A DNA stretch of 64,000 nucleotides from Kitasatospora papulosa (GTDB taxonomy: Bacteria > Actinomycetota > Actinomycetes > Streptomycetales > Streptomycetaceae): positions 124,001-188,000 of the forward strand of contig NZ_JNYQ01000003.1 in the NCBI RefSeq assembly GCF_000717245.1. The letters run 5' to 3'. The notes below the pieces were generated by a model. The model was not told where the DNA came from. It saw only the letters and a program-made list of their open reading frames with translations, and made no database searches. Below are positions 16,176 to 25,104 of this stretch, piece by piece. Position numbers and translations under genes: made by a program. Numbering within the stretch: position 1 is the stretch's first letter; every line of letters starts with the position of its first letter.

Positions 16176-17066
16176 ATGGACTCGTCCACTGGTGCCGCAC
16201 CCGGCCTGCGGGAACGGCTCGGCAGCGCGGTCTTCGCCCGGGTAGCCGGCCCCGCGGGGCCGGAGAACCGCGCCCGCATCCACGGAACACCCGGCCCCCG
16301 CTGGTTCGGCCCCGACCGGCCGATCAGGACCGTCCACGGCGACGCGTCCATGTTCATCGGTGGTCTTCGGGCGCTCCTCCTCCAGTCCCTGCACCCGCTG
16401 GCGATGGCGGCCGTGGAGGCCCATTCCGGTTACCGCGGCGATCCCTGGGGCCGGCTCCAGCGCACCAGCACCTTCCTCGCCGTGACCACGTACGGGACAG
16501 CGGACCACGCACAGCAGGCGGTCGACCGGGTTCGTGCCGTGCACGGCACGGTGCGCGGAACGACCCCCGCGGGCGAGCCCTACGACGCCTCCGATCCCCA
16601 CCTTCTCGGCTGGGTGCACGTGGCCGAGGTCGAGAGCTTCCTGCTCGCCCACCGGCGCTTCGGTGCCGAGCCGCTCGACGCCGCCGGCTACGACGGTTAC
16701 GTCGCCGACACCGCACATGTGGCGGAGGCCCTCGGCGTCATCGATCCTCCGCGCAGCCGGGCGGAGCTCGTCGCCCGGCTCGGTTCGTACCGTGCTGAAC
16801 TGCGCTCCACGAGAGAGGCGCGCGAGGCGGCACGCTTCATCCTGCTGCACCCGCCCCTGCCCTGGGCCGCCCGCGCACCCTATGCGGTCCTCGCCGCGAA
16901 CTCGGTGGCCGCTCTCCCCCGCTGGGCCCGTACGTCGCTGGATCTGCCCCGGCTGTCCGGCGTGGGCGAGGCATGCGTGACCCCGACCGGGCGGGCTCTG
17001 ACCACCGCGATCCGCTGGGCGATGGCTCCTGCACGTCAAGCGTCCCGATCCGCGGCACCGGGCTGA
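16176..17066 (+). CDS. DUF2236 (MpaB/Lcp-like) oxygenase-family protein
   Basis: A 296-residue DUF2236 protein, related to latex-clearing protein and MpaB oxygenase, which are b-type heme enzymes. Typical motifs are LLQSLHPLAMAAVEAHS, GDPWGRLQRTSTFLAVTTYG and LGWVHVAEVESFLLAH; the histidines in these are candidate heme ligands. ATG at 16176 follows CATACT (16164-16169) by 6 bases, so the transcript may be leaderless. The physiological substrate of bacterial members like this one is mostly unknown. Confidence 0.88.
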   Translation: MDSSTGAAPGLRERLGSAVFARVAGPAGPENRARIHGTPGPRWFGPDRPIRTVHGDASMFIGGLRALLLQSLHPLAMAAVEAHSGYRGDPWGRLQRTSTFLAVTTYGTADHAQQAVDRVRAVHGTVRGTTPAGEPYDASDPHLLGWVHVAEVESFLLAHRRFGAEPLDAAGYDGYVADTAHVAEALGVIDPPRSRAELVARLGSYRAELRSTREAREAARFILLHPPLPWAARAPYAVLAANSVAALPRWARTSLDLPRLSGVGEACVTPTGRALTTAIRWAMAPARQASRSAAPG

Positions 17067-17089
17067 GACGCCGGCCCGGGGGGTGTTCA

Positions 17090-17112
17090 CGGTCGACCCC
17101 TTGCGTCGACCG
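17090..17112. terminator. Hairpin between convergent genes
   Basis: CGGTCGAC (17090-17097) and GTCGACCG (17105-17112) form a perfect 8-base stem with a 7-base loop, between the convergent DUF2236 and membrane protein genes. Confidence 0.6.
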
Positions 17113-17146
17113 CTGAGAGCCGCCGCACAGCGCGCGCCCGGTCTCC

Positions 17147-17659
17147 TCACAGCACCTGGTGGTACCAGCACCGGTGCACCACCGGCTCCACGCACAGCAC
17201 CGCGGCGCCCGCGATCGCACCGACCAGCAGGGACGACCAGCCCCCGCCGTTGAGCACCGCACCGAGACAGGCGGCCACCACGGCCGGCGGACGCAGCAGG
17301 GTCAGCGGGCCGAGGCCGACGACCATGGCGAGGGTGCCGGCACGGAAGGGCAGCACGAAGTAGGCGGCGAGCGAGAGCAGCACGGCGGTGGCGTAGACGG
17401 CGAGGGGGAGCAGGTAGCCGACACCGCCGGCAGTGAGGGTGCCGTAGGTCCGGGCCTGGTCCGGCGCGGCCAGCAGCACGACGCCCGCGGTCAGCACGGG
17501 GGCGAGGAGAAGGGCGCACCCGACGGCCAGCCCGCGCAGCGCGGCACGCATGATCGACCGGTGTTTACGGATGCGCGCGTCGCGACCGGCGTAGGCACGG
17601 AAGCCGCTGAACGCGGCGTCAGCCATCCCCAGGAGCAGGAGCGGCACTGCGGGCGTCAC
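17147..17659 (-). CDS. Integral membrane protein of unknown function
   Basis: A 170-residue protein with four or five hydrophobic helices (for example LAVGCALLLAPVLTAGVVLL and YLLPLAVYATAVLLSLAAYF) and an arginine-rich cytoplasmic loop near residues 22-42. I do not recognise the family. Its GTG start (17657-17659) overlaps the stop of the upstream methyltransferase gene as GTGA, so the two are translationally coupled. A role in modifying or transporting a lipid made with the methyltransferase is possible but not shown. Confidence 0.75.
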   Translation of the reverse strand: MTPAVPLLLLGMADAAFSGFRAYAGRDARIRKHRSIMRAALRGLAVGCALLLAPVLTAGVVLLAAPDQARTYGTLTAGGVGYLLPLAVYATAVLLSLAAYFVLPFRAGTLAMVVGLGPLTLLRPPAVVAACLGAVLNGGGWSSLLVGAIAGAAVLCVEPVVHRCWYHQVL

Positions 17660-18591
17660 CGGGTGGCCCCGGCGAGATGCTCGGGACCGGCCAGACGGCG
17701 CGCGGCCCGCCCGAGGGCCAGCCGGAAGGGCGCCTCCAGCGGCGGACGCACCCCGATGACCGGACGCAACGTGGTGCAGAACGGGTTCGCCACGCTCCGC
17801 GGTTCGTAGAGCAGGGGCCGGATGCCGGGCACATCGGCGGCGCGCAGCAGCGTCTCGTCGCTGTGTGCGCGCTGCGCGGAGACCACGCCGTCGTGGCGGC
17901 CGAGGGGATGGCGCATCCGGGCGCGGTGGAAGATCCAGGCGCCGATGGGCGCGAGGCCGGTCGCGGCGATGTCGAAGTGGCAGAAGGCCTGTGCCGGTGA
18001 GGCGGCCTGGGCCTGGAAGAACGTGGCCAGGTCGGGACCGCGGAAGTGGTGGAGGACGCCCGTGGACACGTAGACGGTCGCCGCCTCGGGCAGGGCGAAG
18101 GCATTGCCGTGGACGAAGGCGCAGTCGAGCTCCTCCGCGCGGGCGAGACGGCCGGCCTCGCCCACCAGGGAGGCGTCGAGGTCGACCCCCATCAGCTCGA
18201 CGTCCGTGCCGAGGGCGTTGGTGGAGGCCAGCCGGCGGATCAGGTAGCCGAGGCCGCAGCCGATGTCCACGAGGCGGAAGGGCCCGTGCTGTCCGGTGGT
18301 CGTGCGGATCGCGGCGAAGAGCGGACCGAGTACGTGAACCAGGCGATCGGCCATGCGGAGCTCCTCGTTCAGGCGTTGCAGTTCCGTGTGCACGCTGATG
18401 AGGAGTCGGTCCACGGCGAGTGGGTCGAGTATGCCGTCGGCGTCCACGGGCAGGCCGGCGACGAGCGCGGCCGCGCGTGCGTCGCCGCTCCCGCGAAGCT
18501 GTCGGATCACCTCGGCCCGCCGGACGGGGAGCCGGCGGCCGGTGCGCGGATCCACGGCGGTGATCAGATCGGATATCTCGAGTCGAGGCAC
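17656..18591 (-). CDS. Class I SAM-dependent methyltransferase
   Basis: A 311-residue methyltransferase with an N-terminal helical region and the SAM motif RLVDIGCGLGYLIRRLAS at about residues 112-129, followed by ELMGVDLDASLV and STGVLHHF. GTG at 18591 begins PRLEISDLI and is 8 bases downstream of TAGGGT (18600-18605 on the minus strand), which suggests leaderless transcription. It is coupled to a membrane protein gene downstream. The substrate is unknown. Confidence 0.88.
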   Translation of the reverse strand: MPRLEISDLITAVDPRTGRRLPVRRAEVIRQLRGSGDARAAALVAGLPVDADGILDPLAVDRLLISVHTELQRLNEELRMADRLVHVLGPLFAAIRTTTGQHGPFRLVDIGCGLGYLIRRLASTNALGTDVELMGVDLDASLVGEAGRLARAEELDCAFVHGNAFALPEAATVYVSTGVLHHFRGPDLATFFQAQAASPAQAFCHFDIAATGLAPIGAWIFHRARMRHPLGRHDGVVSAQRAHSDETLLRAADVPGIRPLLYEPRSVANPFCTTLRPVIGVRPPLEAPFRLALGRAARRLAGPEHLAGATR

Positions 18592-18777
18592 GAGGCAGTA
18601 CCCTACGGTCCGCCGGTGCGTCACCCGCGGACGGGCCGTGGCCACCGGTTCAGTCGACGGAGTCCCGGACCGCCGGGGAGGACCGTGCCGGCAAGGGCGC
18701 CGCCGGGAACCGGCCCCTGTGGCGCTCCTCGGCGGGCACGGCCGCCGTCCCTGACGCGCCTTCCGTACCCTGGGGGC

Positions 18778-19686
18778 ATGCGTATGCGCCCGACCCTGAG
18801 CTGGACCCCTACCGAAGACGTGTCGCCGGGCACCACGGATCTGGGACCGGTCACCGAGGCCCTGAGCGCCGGTGACGTGCTCGTCCTCAGCGGGGCGGGC
18901 ATCTCCACGGAGTCGGGCATCCCCGACTACCGGGGCGAGGGCGGGAGCCTCGGCCGGCACACGCCCATGACGTACCAGGACTTCACCTCCAGCCCCCAGG
19001 CCCGGCGCCGTTACTGGGCCCGCAGCCACCTCGGCTGGCGCACCTTCGGCCGCGCCCGCCCCAACGCGGGCCACCGGGCCGTGACCGCGTTCGGGCGGGA
19101 GGGCATGCTCTCCGGCGTGATCACCCAGAACGTCGACGGTCTGCACCAGGCTGCCGGCAGCGAGGGTGTCGTGGAACTCCACGGGAGCCTGGACCGGGTC
19201 GTCTGCCTCACCTGCGGCGACTTCAGTCTCCGCCGTGAACTGGCCCGACGGCTGGAGGAGGCCAATCCGGGCTTCCGGCCGGTGGCCACGGCGATCAATC
19301 CGGACGGCGACGCCGACCTCACCGACGAACAGGTCGGGGACTTCCATGTGCTGCCCTGCACGGTCTGCGGAGGCGTCCTCAAACCGGACGTGGTCTTCTT
19401 CGGCGAGACCGTGCCCGCGCGACGGGTCGAGCAGTGCCGCGAACTGGTCCGCGGGGCGGCGTCACTGCTGGTCCTGGGGTCGTCGCTGACCGTCATGTCC
19501 GGGCTCCGGTTCGTCCGCCAGGCGGCTCAGGACGGCAAGCCGGTGCTGATCGTCAACCGCGACGTGACCCGGGGCGACCGGCACGCCGTCACCCGCATCG
19601 CGCTCCCGCTGGGCACCGCCCTGGCCACCGTGGCCGGACGGCTGGGTATCCCCGTCGAGGACGGCGGGGCGGCACGGCCTGTGTGA
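18778..19686 (+). CDS. NAD-dependent protein deacylase, Sir2 family
   Basis: A 302-residue sirtuin that would remove acyl groups from lysines using NAD. The NAD motifs LSGAGISTESGIPDYRG and TQNVDGLHQAAG, the catalytic His in VELHGSLDR, zinc cysteines in CLTCGDF and CTVCGG, and LKPDVVFFGE and LGSSLTVMSG are all present. Between the zinc cysteine pairs is a 40-residue spacer typical of class II (SIRT4-like) members. ATG at 18778 is 6 bases after TACCCT (18766-18771), so the gene is probably leaderless and monocistronic. Confidence 0.95.
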   Translation: MRMRPTLSWTPTEDVSPGTTDLGPVTEALSAGDVLVLSGAGISTESGIPDYRGEGGSLGRHTPMTYQDFTSSPQARRRYWARSHLGWRTFGRARPNAGHRAVTAFGREGMLSGVITQNVDGLHQAAGSEGVVELHGSLDRVVCLTCGDFSLRRELARRLEEANPGFRPVATAINPDGDADLTDEQVGDFHVLPCTVCGGVLKPDVVFFGETVPARRVEQCRELVRGAASLLVLGSSLTVMSGLRFVRQAAQDGKPVLIVNRDVTRGDRHAVTRIALPLGTALATVAGRLGIPVEDGGAARPV

Positions 19687-19725
19687 GGCGGCGCCGGGGA
19701 CGCAGACACCCTGGCCTCCCGCGGG

Positions 19726-20292
19726 TCACCGGACCGAAGGACGTCGGCGCGTGGCCCAGAACTCGTCGGCGGTGATGCCCAGCAGCACCGAGTCGTGGTA
19801 CCCGCCCGCGAAGTACTCGTGCTGGCGAAGCCGTCCTTCCTCGACGAATCCCAGCCTGCGGTAGAGGGCGAGGGACGCCTCGTTGAAGGCATGGACCTCC
19901 ACCTCACACTTGTTGAGGCGCTGCTCCCCGAACATGTAGGTGAGGATCAGCTCGGTGGCCTCGGTCGCGTAGCCCTTCCCGCGGTGGTCACGGGACACCT
20001 CGATGCCCGTCCTGAACCGTCCGGCTCGGTTGTCGGTCTCCCCGACGGTCACGGACCCCGCGAAGACACGTTCGGCCAGCGCCTCGATCACCAGCCGAAA
20101 CGCTTCGCCGCCAGGAGGCCGCCCGGCGCGGTCAGCGGTCCAGGACCTGTAGCTCTCGTCGGAGCGCGGAGGCTCGACCTGGTCGGCCGCGCGCGCGTCG
20201 ACGGTGTTCCGGGCCAGGTCCCGGAATCCCTTCCAGTCCTCCGGCTCGACTCCACGGAGGCGCACCTTGGCGCCGGTCCACATGTCGTTCAT
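19726..20292 (-). CDS. GNAT-family N-acetyltransferase (RimJ/RimL-like)
   Basis: A 188-residue acetyltransferase with VRLRGVEPEDWKGF at the start, the acetyl-CoA loop RDHRGKGYATEATELIL, and NKCEVEVHAFNEASLALYRRLGF, which is the RimJ/RimL pattern. These proteins acetylate protein N-termini or small amines. ATG at 20292 follows GGGAGAG; another ATG nine bases downstream is possible. It is convergent with the sirtuin gene, an enzyme of the opposite activity, but no functional link can be shown. Confidence 0.9.
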   Translation of the reverse strand: MNDMWTGAKVRLRGVEPEDWKGFRDLARNTVDARAADQVEPPRSDESYRSWTADRAGRPPGGEAFRLVIEALAERVFAGSVTVGETDNRAGRFRTGIEVSRDHRGKGYATEATELILTYMFGEQRLNKCEVEVHAFNEASLALYRRLGFVEEGRLRQHEYFAGGYHDSVLLGITADEFWATRRRPSVR

Positions 20293-20577
20293 GGAGCCAC
20301 TCTCCCAGGTCGGACACGGGTAACGGCGGCCGTGCTCGCGGCAGGGCCGTCCCGGGAGAGCGGCGCCGGTCACCCGGTCCGGCCCTCCCACTCATCCGAG
20401 GCCACTTTACCCAGCCGAAACCTCTGAAATACCTCAGATTTGTTTTCGCCAGGCTCACCGCGCTGCCAGAATCACAGGGTTCCTGATCATGCGCCTTCGA
20501 GCCATCGCCGGATGCCCACCCCCCACGGGCCCGGCCGGGACCGACCATCTCCCCCCTCACAAAGGCGACCCCCCTAC

Positions 20578-22038
20578 ATGAGTGACGGCAGCATCAAGGC
20601 AGCCGATCAGCTCGGCGCCGGCACGCCGGCGACGACTTCCCCCCACGTGGACGCCGGTGACGCCGGTTACAGCAAGGACCTCAAGTCCCGCCACATCAAC
20701 ATGATCGCCATCGGCGGCGCGATCGGCACCGGGCTCTTCCTGGGCGCGGGCGGCCGCCTCGCCGACGCCGGTCCCTCCCTCGCCATCGCGTACGCCGTCT
20801 GCGGTGTCTTCGCGTTCTTCGTCGTGCGTGCGCTGGGTGAGCTGATCCTCTACCGCCCGTCCTCCGGCGCCTTCGTGTCCTACGCCCGTGAGTTCATGGG
20901 CGAGAAGGGCGCCTTCGCGGCCGGCTGGCTCTACTTCCTCAACTGGTCGACCACAGCGATCGCGGACATCACGGCGGCGGCGACGTACGCCCACTTCTGG
21001 GGCATGTTCAGCGACATCCCCCAGTGGGTCCTCGCGCTGATCGCCCTGGCCGTGGTGCTCACGGCCAACCTCATCTCGGTGAAGTACTTCGGCGAGATGG
21101 AGTTCTGGTTCGCGATCATCAAGGTGGCGGCACTCGTCGCCTTCATGCTGGTCGGCATCTTCCTCGTCGTCACCCAGCATCCGGTGGACGGCCACACCCC
21201 CGGGCTGAGCACGGTCTCGGACACCGGCGTCTTTCCTGTCGGCACGCTTCCGATGCTGCTCGTGATCCAGGGCGTCGTCTTCGCCTACGCCTCGGTCGAG
21301 CTGTGCGGCGTCGCCGCCGGTGAGACGGAGAACCCCGAGAAGATCATGCCCCGCGCGATCAACTCCATCATGTGGCGGGTCGGGCTGTTCTACGTGGGCT
21401 CGGTGGTCCTGCTCGCGATGCTGCTTCCCTACACCGCGTACTCCGGGGACCAGAGTCCGTTCGTCACCGTCATGGACAAGCTCGGGGTGCCGGGCGCGGC
21501 CGGCGTGATGAATCTGGTCGTGCTCACGGCCGCCCTGTCCAGCCTGAACTCCGGCCTCTACTCCACCGGCCGCATCCTGCGCTCCATGGCGCTCTCGGGT
21601 TCCGCGCCCCGCTTCACCGGGCTGATGAACAAGGGGCAGGTGCCCTACGGCGGCATTCTGCTGACCGCGGGCTTCGGGGTGCTGGGCGTCGGGCTGAACT
21701 ACGTGGTGCCCGGCCAGGCGTTCGAGATCGTGCTGAACTTCGCGTCCATCGGGATCCTCGGCACCTGGGGCATGATCATGCTCTGCTCCCTGGCCTTCTG
21801 GTACCGGTCGCAGGACGGCCGGGCCACCAGGCCCGCCTACCGCCTGCCGTGGGCCCCGTACACACAGATCGTCACCCTGCTGTTCCTCGTGGGCGTGGTC
21901 TTCCTGATGTGGTGGGGCGGCGGGGTCGGCAGGACCACCGTGACCCTCGTGCCACTGATCGCCGCGGCGCTGGTGGGTGGCTGGTTCCTCGTCCGGGGAC
22001 GGGTGCGCGAGATGGCACGGGCCAGGCAGGACGCCTGA
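20578..22038 (+). CDS. Amino acid permease, APC superfamily (AnsP/GabP-like)
   Basis: A 486-residue permease with twelve predicted helices. The substrate-binding loop of TM1 is IAIGGAIGTGLFLGAG, and VVRALGELILYRPSSGAFVSYA follows, both typical of the basic-aromatic-polar amino acid transporters such as the asparagine and GABA permeases. Asparagine or a related polar amino acid is the likely substrate. ATG at 20578 has only a weak AAAGG site. The upstream region has a TCTGA-N6-TCAGA dyad at 20423-20438 that may bind a regulator. A strong hairpin follows the gene. Confidence 0.92.
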   Translation: MSDGSIKAADQLGAGTPATTSPHVDAGDAGYSKDLKSRHINMIAIGGAIGTGLFLGAGGRLADAGPSLAIAYAVCGVFAFFVVRALGELILYRPSSGAFVSYAREFMGEKGAFAAGWLYFLNWSTTAIADITAAATYAHFWGMFSDIPQWVLALIALAVVLTANLISVKYFGEMEFWFAIIKVAALVAFMLVGIFLVVTQHPVDGHTPGLSTVSDTGVFPVGTLPMLLVIQGVVFAYASVELCGVAAGETENPEKIMPRAINSIMWRVGLFYVGSVVLLAMLLPYTAYSGDQSPFVTVMDKLGVPGAAGVMNLVVLTAALSSLNSGLYSTGRILRSMALSGSAPRFTGLMNKGQVPYGGILLTAGFGVLGVGLNYVVPGQAFEIVLNFASIGILGTWGMIMLCSLAFWYRSQDGRATRPAYRLPWAPYTQIVTLLFLVGVVFLMWWGGGVGRTTVTLVPLIAAALVGGWFLVRGRVREMARARQDA

Positions 22039-22082
22039 ACCCTTCCCGTACCGGCCCGCAGCGGAAGCGCCGGTCGACCATG

Positions 22083-22110
22083 GTGGCCCCCACCCTCCGG
22101 TGGGGGCCAC
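22083..22110 (+). terminator. Hairpin terminator after permease
   Basis: GTGGCCCCCACC (22083-22094) pairs perfectly with GGTGGGGGCCAC (22099-22110) around a CTCC loop. Confidence 0.85.
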
Positions 22111-22226
22111 ACGCATGTGTTCAGCCGGCCCCGACGAGCGAGTAAGGACGTCGTCCGCGCACGCGTTACGCGACGTTCTCCCGGCACACCCTCCAGCCGG
22201 CGCCGCCGAGCGGTGGGAAAGGACGT

Positions 22227-22670
22227 CTAACGGTCGACGGCCCGGGGGGCGAGGCCGTCGGCGACCAGGCCTTCGAGCACCGCCTGCCCCAGGGCGTGCA
22301 CAGCCGACTGGGGCCGGACCATCACGGTGAACTCCTTGATCAGGCCCGCCTCGTCGAACTGGAGCAGGTCGATTCCGTGGATCTCCTTGCCGTTCACCGT
22401 GGCCCGGAAGACCAGGATCGCCGACCGGGCCGCCTCACCGTCGCCGCTGGTCTCCGCCGTGCCCTCGAAGTCTCCGACGTAGCGGAAGTCCTCGAAGGTG
22501 CGCAGCAGGACCCCGAAGAGTCCCAGCACCATGGGCCTGCCCTCGAAGGGCGTGAACTTCACGGGGCTGTAGAGACGGATGTCCTCCGCGAACAGCGCTC
22601 CGAGCGCTTCGAGTTCACCCTTCTCCACGGCTTCGCGGAAGCGTTCGGCAGTCTCCATGGCCTCTCCCAT
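22227..22670 (-). CDS. SnoaL/NTF2-like protein
   Basis: A 147-residue protein with the NTF2-like cone fold pattern: ETAERFREAVEKGELEAL, FAEDIRLYSPVKFTPFEG, and a C-terminal GIDLLQFDEAGLIKEFTVM. Such proteins are isomerases, hydrolases or binding proteins for small molecules. ATG at 22670 lies 6 bases after TATTCT (22677-22682, minus strand), consistent with a leaderless transcript; the ATG 12 bases downstream has GGGAGAG in front. It is divergent from a PadR regulator with a shared dyad, so PadR control is likely. Confidence 0.88.
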   Translation of the reverse strand: MGEAMETAERFREAVEKGELEALGALFAEDIRLYSPVKFTPFEGRPMVLGLFGVLLRTFEDFRYVGDFEGTAETSGDGEAARSAILVFRATVNGKEIHGIDLLQFDEAGLIKEFTVMVRPQSAVHALGQAVLEGLVADGLAPRAVDR

Positions 22671-22704
22671 TACTCAAGAATATGACTAATCAGTTTGTTG
22701 AGTA
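22671..22704. promoter_or_regulatory. PadR-type dyad over divergent promoters
   Basis: TACTCAA (22671-22677) and TTGAGTA (22698-22704) form an inverted repeat with a 20-base centre. The dyad covers the -10 box of the NTF2-like gene and abuts a TATGAT -10 box (22703-22708) for the PadR gene. A repressor bound here would block both. Confidence 0.6.
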
Positions 22705-22738
22705 TGATGCAGCGGAGAACGAGGAAAGGGAAGGGTCG

Positions 22739-23308
22739 ATGGCCTTGCGGCATGCGGTGCTCGCGGCACTGCTGGACGGCGAGTACAGCGGATACCAGTT
22801 GGCGAAGGCCTTCGACATCGGCGTCGCGAACTTCTGGCACGCCCTGCCGCAGCAGCTGTACGCCGAGCTGGCCAAGCTGGAGAAGGAAGGGCTGGTCTCC
22901 GGGCGGCAGGTGGTCCAGGAGACCCGGCCGAACAAGCGGCTGTTCCGGGTCACCGACGCCGGCCGCGCCGAGCTGGAGGCGTTCGCCGAAACCGCGGCCA
23001 AGCCCTCGTTCATCCGCGACGACCTGCTGGTGAAGGTCCAGGTCGCCGACCGCGTTGGCACAGCGTCGGTGATCGGACAACTCGAGGAGCGGGCGTCCGC
23101 GGCCGAGGCCAAGATCGAACTCCTCGGCGCGCTGCTCCGTCAACTGCGCGGCGACGTCGACGAGGAGGAATTCCTCCTCCGGGGCGCACGGATCGGGCCG
23201 TACCTCACATGCCTGCGAGGCCTGGCCTTCGAGCAGGAGCACCTGACCTGGTGCCTCCGGATCGCAGGCATCCTCAGGGAAAGGCAGTCGAACCATGCCG
23301 AACGGTGA
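22739..23308 (+). CDS. PadR-family transcriptional regulator
   Basis: A 189-residue PadR regulator: winged helix at residues 1-75 (ALRHAVLAALLDGEYSGYQL, LYAELAKLEKEGLVSGRQV) and a C-terminal helical dimerisation domain of the Vir_act_alpha_C type. I chose ATG at 22739, after GGGAAGGG, rather than the upstream in-frame ATG at 22682, because the family starts with MALRHAVL. It probably represses itself and the divergent NTF2-like gene. Its end overlaps the start of the SGNH hydrolase by 14 bases. Confidence 0.92.
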   Translation: MALRHAVLAALLDGEYSGYQLAKAFDIGVANFWHALPQQLYAELAKLEKEGLVSGRQVVQETRPNKRLFRVTDAGRAELEAFAETAAKPSFIRDDLLVKVQVADRVGTASVIGQLEERASAAEAKIELLGALLRQLRGDVDEEEFLLRGARIGPYLTCLRGLAFEQEHLTWCLRIAGILRERQSNHAER

Positions 23309-24113
23309 GTACCTGCGCTACGTCGCCCTGGGCGACAGCCAGACCGAAGGGCTCGGCGACGGGGACGACACCGTCGGCCTGCGCGGCTTCGCCGACCGGC
23401 TCGCCGAACACCTCGCCGCCGGCGGCTCGGAGATCCTGTACGCCAACCTCGCGGTACGCGGCCGCCTCGCCGGCCAGGTCCGAGCCGAACAGCTGGGGCC
23501 CGCCCTGGCCCTGCGGCCCGACCTGGCGACCGTGGTCGCCGGGGTCAACGACGTGCTCCGGCCCCGCTTCGACGCCGCGGAGGTGACCGGGCACCTGGAG
23601 GAGATGTTCGCCGCGCTCACGCGGACCGGGGCCCATGTCGTGACGCTGACCTTCCCCGACGTGTCGAGGATCGTGCCGCTCGCCCGGCCGGTCAGGCCCC
23701 GGCTCCTGGATCTCAACGACCGCATCCGTGCCGCGGCCGGCCGCCACGGGGTCACGGTCGTCGAGACGGGCCGATCGGCGGTCGCGACCGATCCACGGCT
23801 ATGGGGTGCGGACCGCCTTCACGCCAGCCCTCTCGGCCATGAGCGGATCGCCGCGGCCACCGCACACACCATCGGCCTGCCGGGAAGCGACGACGCCTGG
23901 TCACTTCCCCTGCCGCCGCAGACCGTTCCCACGGGCTGGCGGACGGCGGGAGCCGAGCTGCGCTGGGCGGCCGCGTTCCTCGGCCCGTGGCTCGGACGCC
24001 GCCTGCGCGCCCGGTCCTCGGGTGACGGACGCACCGCGAAACGCCCCCAGTTGCTGCCCATGACCGTCCTGTCCCCCTCGGCGGAGGACAGGGGTCAGCG
24101 GGAACTCTCGTAG
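23295..24113 (+). CDS. SGNH/GDSL-family hydrolase
   Basis: A 272-residue hydrolase of the SGNH fold, probably an esterase or lipase. Block I YVALGDSQTEGLGD carries the nucleophile serine, block III VVAGVNDVL the Asn, and block V DRLHASPLGH the Asp-His pair. There is no signal peptide, so it is probably cytoplasmic. It overlaps the PadR gene by 14 bases and is probably co-transcribed with it. The last 60 residues form a basic, low-complexity tail. Confidence 0.93.
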   Translation: MPNGEYLRYVALGDSQTEGLGDGDDTVGLRGFADRLAEHLAAGGSEILYANLAVRGRLAGQVRAEQLGPALALRPDLATVVAGVNDVLRPRFDAAEVTGHLEEMFAALTRTGAHVVTLTFPDVSRIVPLARPVRPRLLDLNDRIRAAAGRHGVTVVETGRSAVATDPRLWGADRLHASPLGHERIAAATAHTIGLPGSDDAWSLPLPPQTVPTGWRTAGAELRWAAAFLGPWLGRRLRARSSGDGRTAKRPQLLPMTVLSPSAEDRGQRELS

Positions 24114-24276
24114 GGCCGACGACATCGCGCCCCGGGAGCCGTGCCGCCGATTCCGAACCCGTGCGGGCCCACGCCGATCGTCCGATGCCTTCCCGGGCCG
24201 GCGCCCGGAGTTCCGGCGGGCCGGCACGCGGCCGTCGCCGGGCCGCGTACGGCTCGGCAACGGCCTGGCGGTCACC

Positions 24277-24903
24277 TCACGCGGATGCCTGCCCGGTGGG
24301 CAGGCCGTGCGCCAGGAGAAACTCCGTCGCCCGGGCGATGGCCTCGGTGGAGGTGGCGTGGACGGCCTCGGACTCCTCCTGCTGCTGGTCCGCGGCGGAG
24401 GCCGCGAACCACCAGGAATCGGAGTCCGGGTCGTGGTGGATGAGAGCGGAGCCCCCCGCGTACTGGAGAGGGATGGACTGACCCGCGGTCCTCTTCGCCA
24501 CCGCGTGAGGCCACTTGAGACGGGCGGACTGGCGCTTGATGCCGCCCCAGGCCGCGCCCAGCTGCGCGTAGCTCGCCCCGCTGCGGCCGGCGACGGTGGC
24601 GGCACTCTCCGCCAGCCGGTCGACGGACTGCTTGGTCTCGTAGAGCGCCCGGAGCAGCGCCAGCTGCACATCGGGCGCCGCCATGAGCGCGGGATCGAAG
24701 TCCTGGCCTGCGGCGCGGTAGGCCTGTGCCCGTGTCGAGATCCGCCGGGCGAGCGCCCGGACCGCATCGAGCACCTTGTCGTCCATGGAGAACGCGTCGT
24801 CGTCGGTGGGCTCGATCCAGGCGGGTTCCACCTGGGTCATGACGGTCGCCCAGAAGGTCTCGTCGTCCTTGCCGGGGGTCGGAATGCCTGTCACATCATC
24901 CAT
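24277..24903 (-). CDS. Uncharacterised soluble protein
   Basis: A 208-residue protein I do not recognise. It has an acidic start (residues 1-45), a mainly helical middle with VLDAVRALARRISTRAQAYR and TKQSVDRLAESAATVAG, a motif SYAQLGAAWGGIKRQSA resembling a small HTH (compare the beginning of sigma-like or KorB-like helices), and a C-terminal ALIHHDPDSDSWWFAASAA strand. ATG at 24903 is 6 bases after a near-ideal promoter (TTGTCG, 17 bases, TACGCT), so it is leaderless. It is divergent from another unknown gene. Confidence 0.75.
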   Translation of the reverse strand: MDDVTGIPTPGKDDETFWATVMTQVEPAWIEPTDDDAFSMDDKVLDAVRALARRISTRAQAYRAAGQDFDPALMAAPDVQLALLRALYETKQSVDRLAESAATVAGRSGASYAQLGAAWGGIKRQSARLKWPHAVAKRTAGQSIPLQYAGGSALIHHDPDSDSWWFAASAADQQQEESEAVHATSTEAIARATEFLLAHGLPTGQASA

Positions 24904-24909
24904 GCGACA

Positions 24910-24938
24910 AGCGTACCTGCCAGGAAATCTGACGACAA
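24910..24938 (-). promoter_or_regulatory. Leaderless promoter of the 24277-24903 gene
   Basis: On the minus strand TTGTCG (24933-24938), a 17-base spacer and TACGCT (24910-24915) form a good vegetative promoter; the start codon follows 6 bases later, at the expected transcription start. Confidence 0.65.
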
Positions 24939-25104
24939 GCAAAACTGTCACAAGCAGGAATCGGCAGTCGTCCCTGTCACGCGTTCGACGTCCTGCGGCA
25001 CGTCGGGGGCGTCGATGGACGAGCCCGGTCGACCCGGCGCCGCTCGGTACGCGGATACCATCGCGGTACCGCTGTCGCCCTTGCTCGAGAAGGTACTGTG
25101 CACG

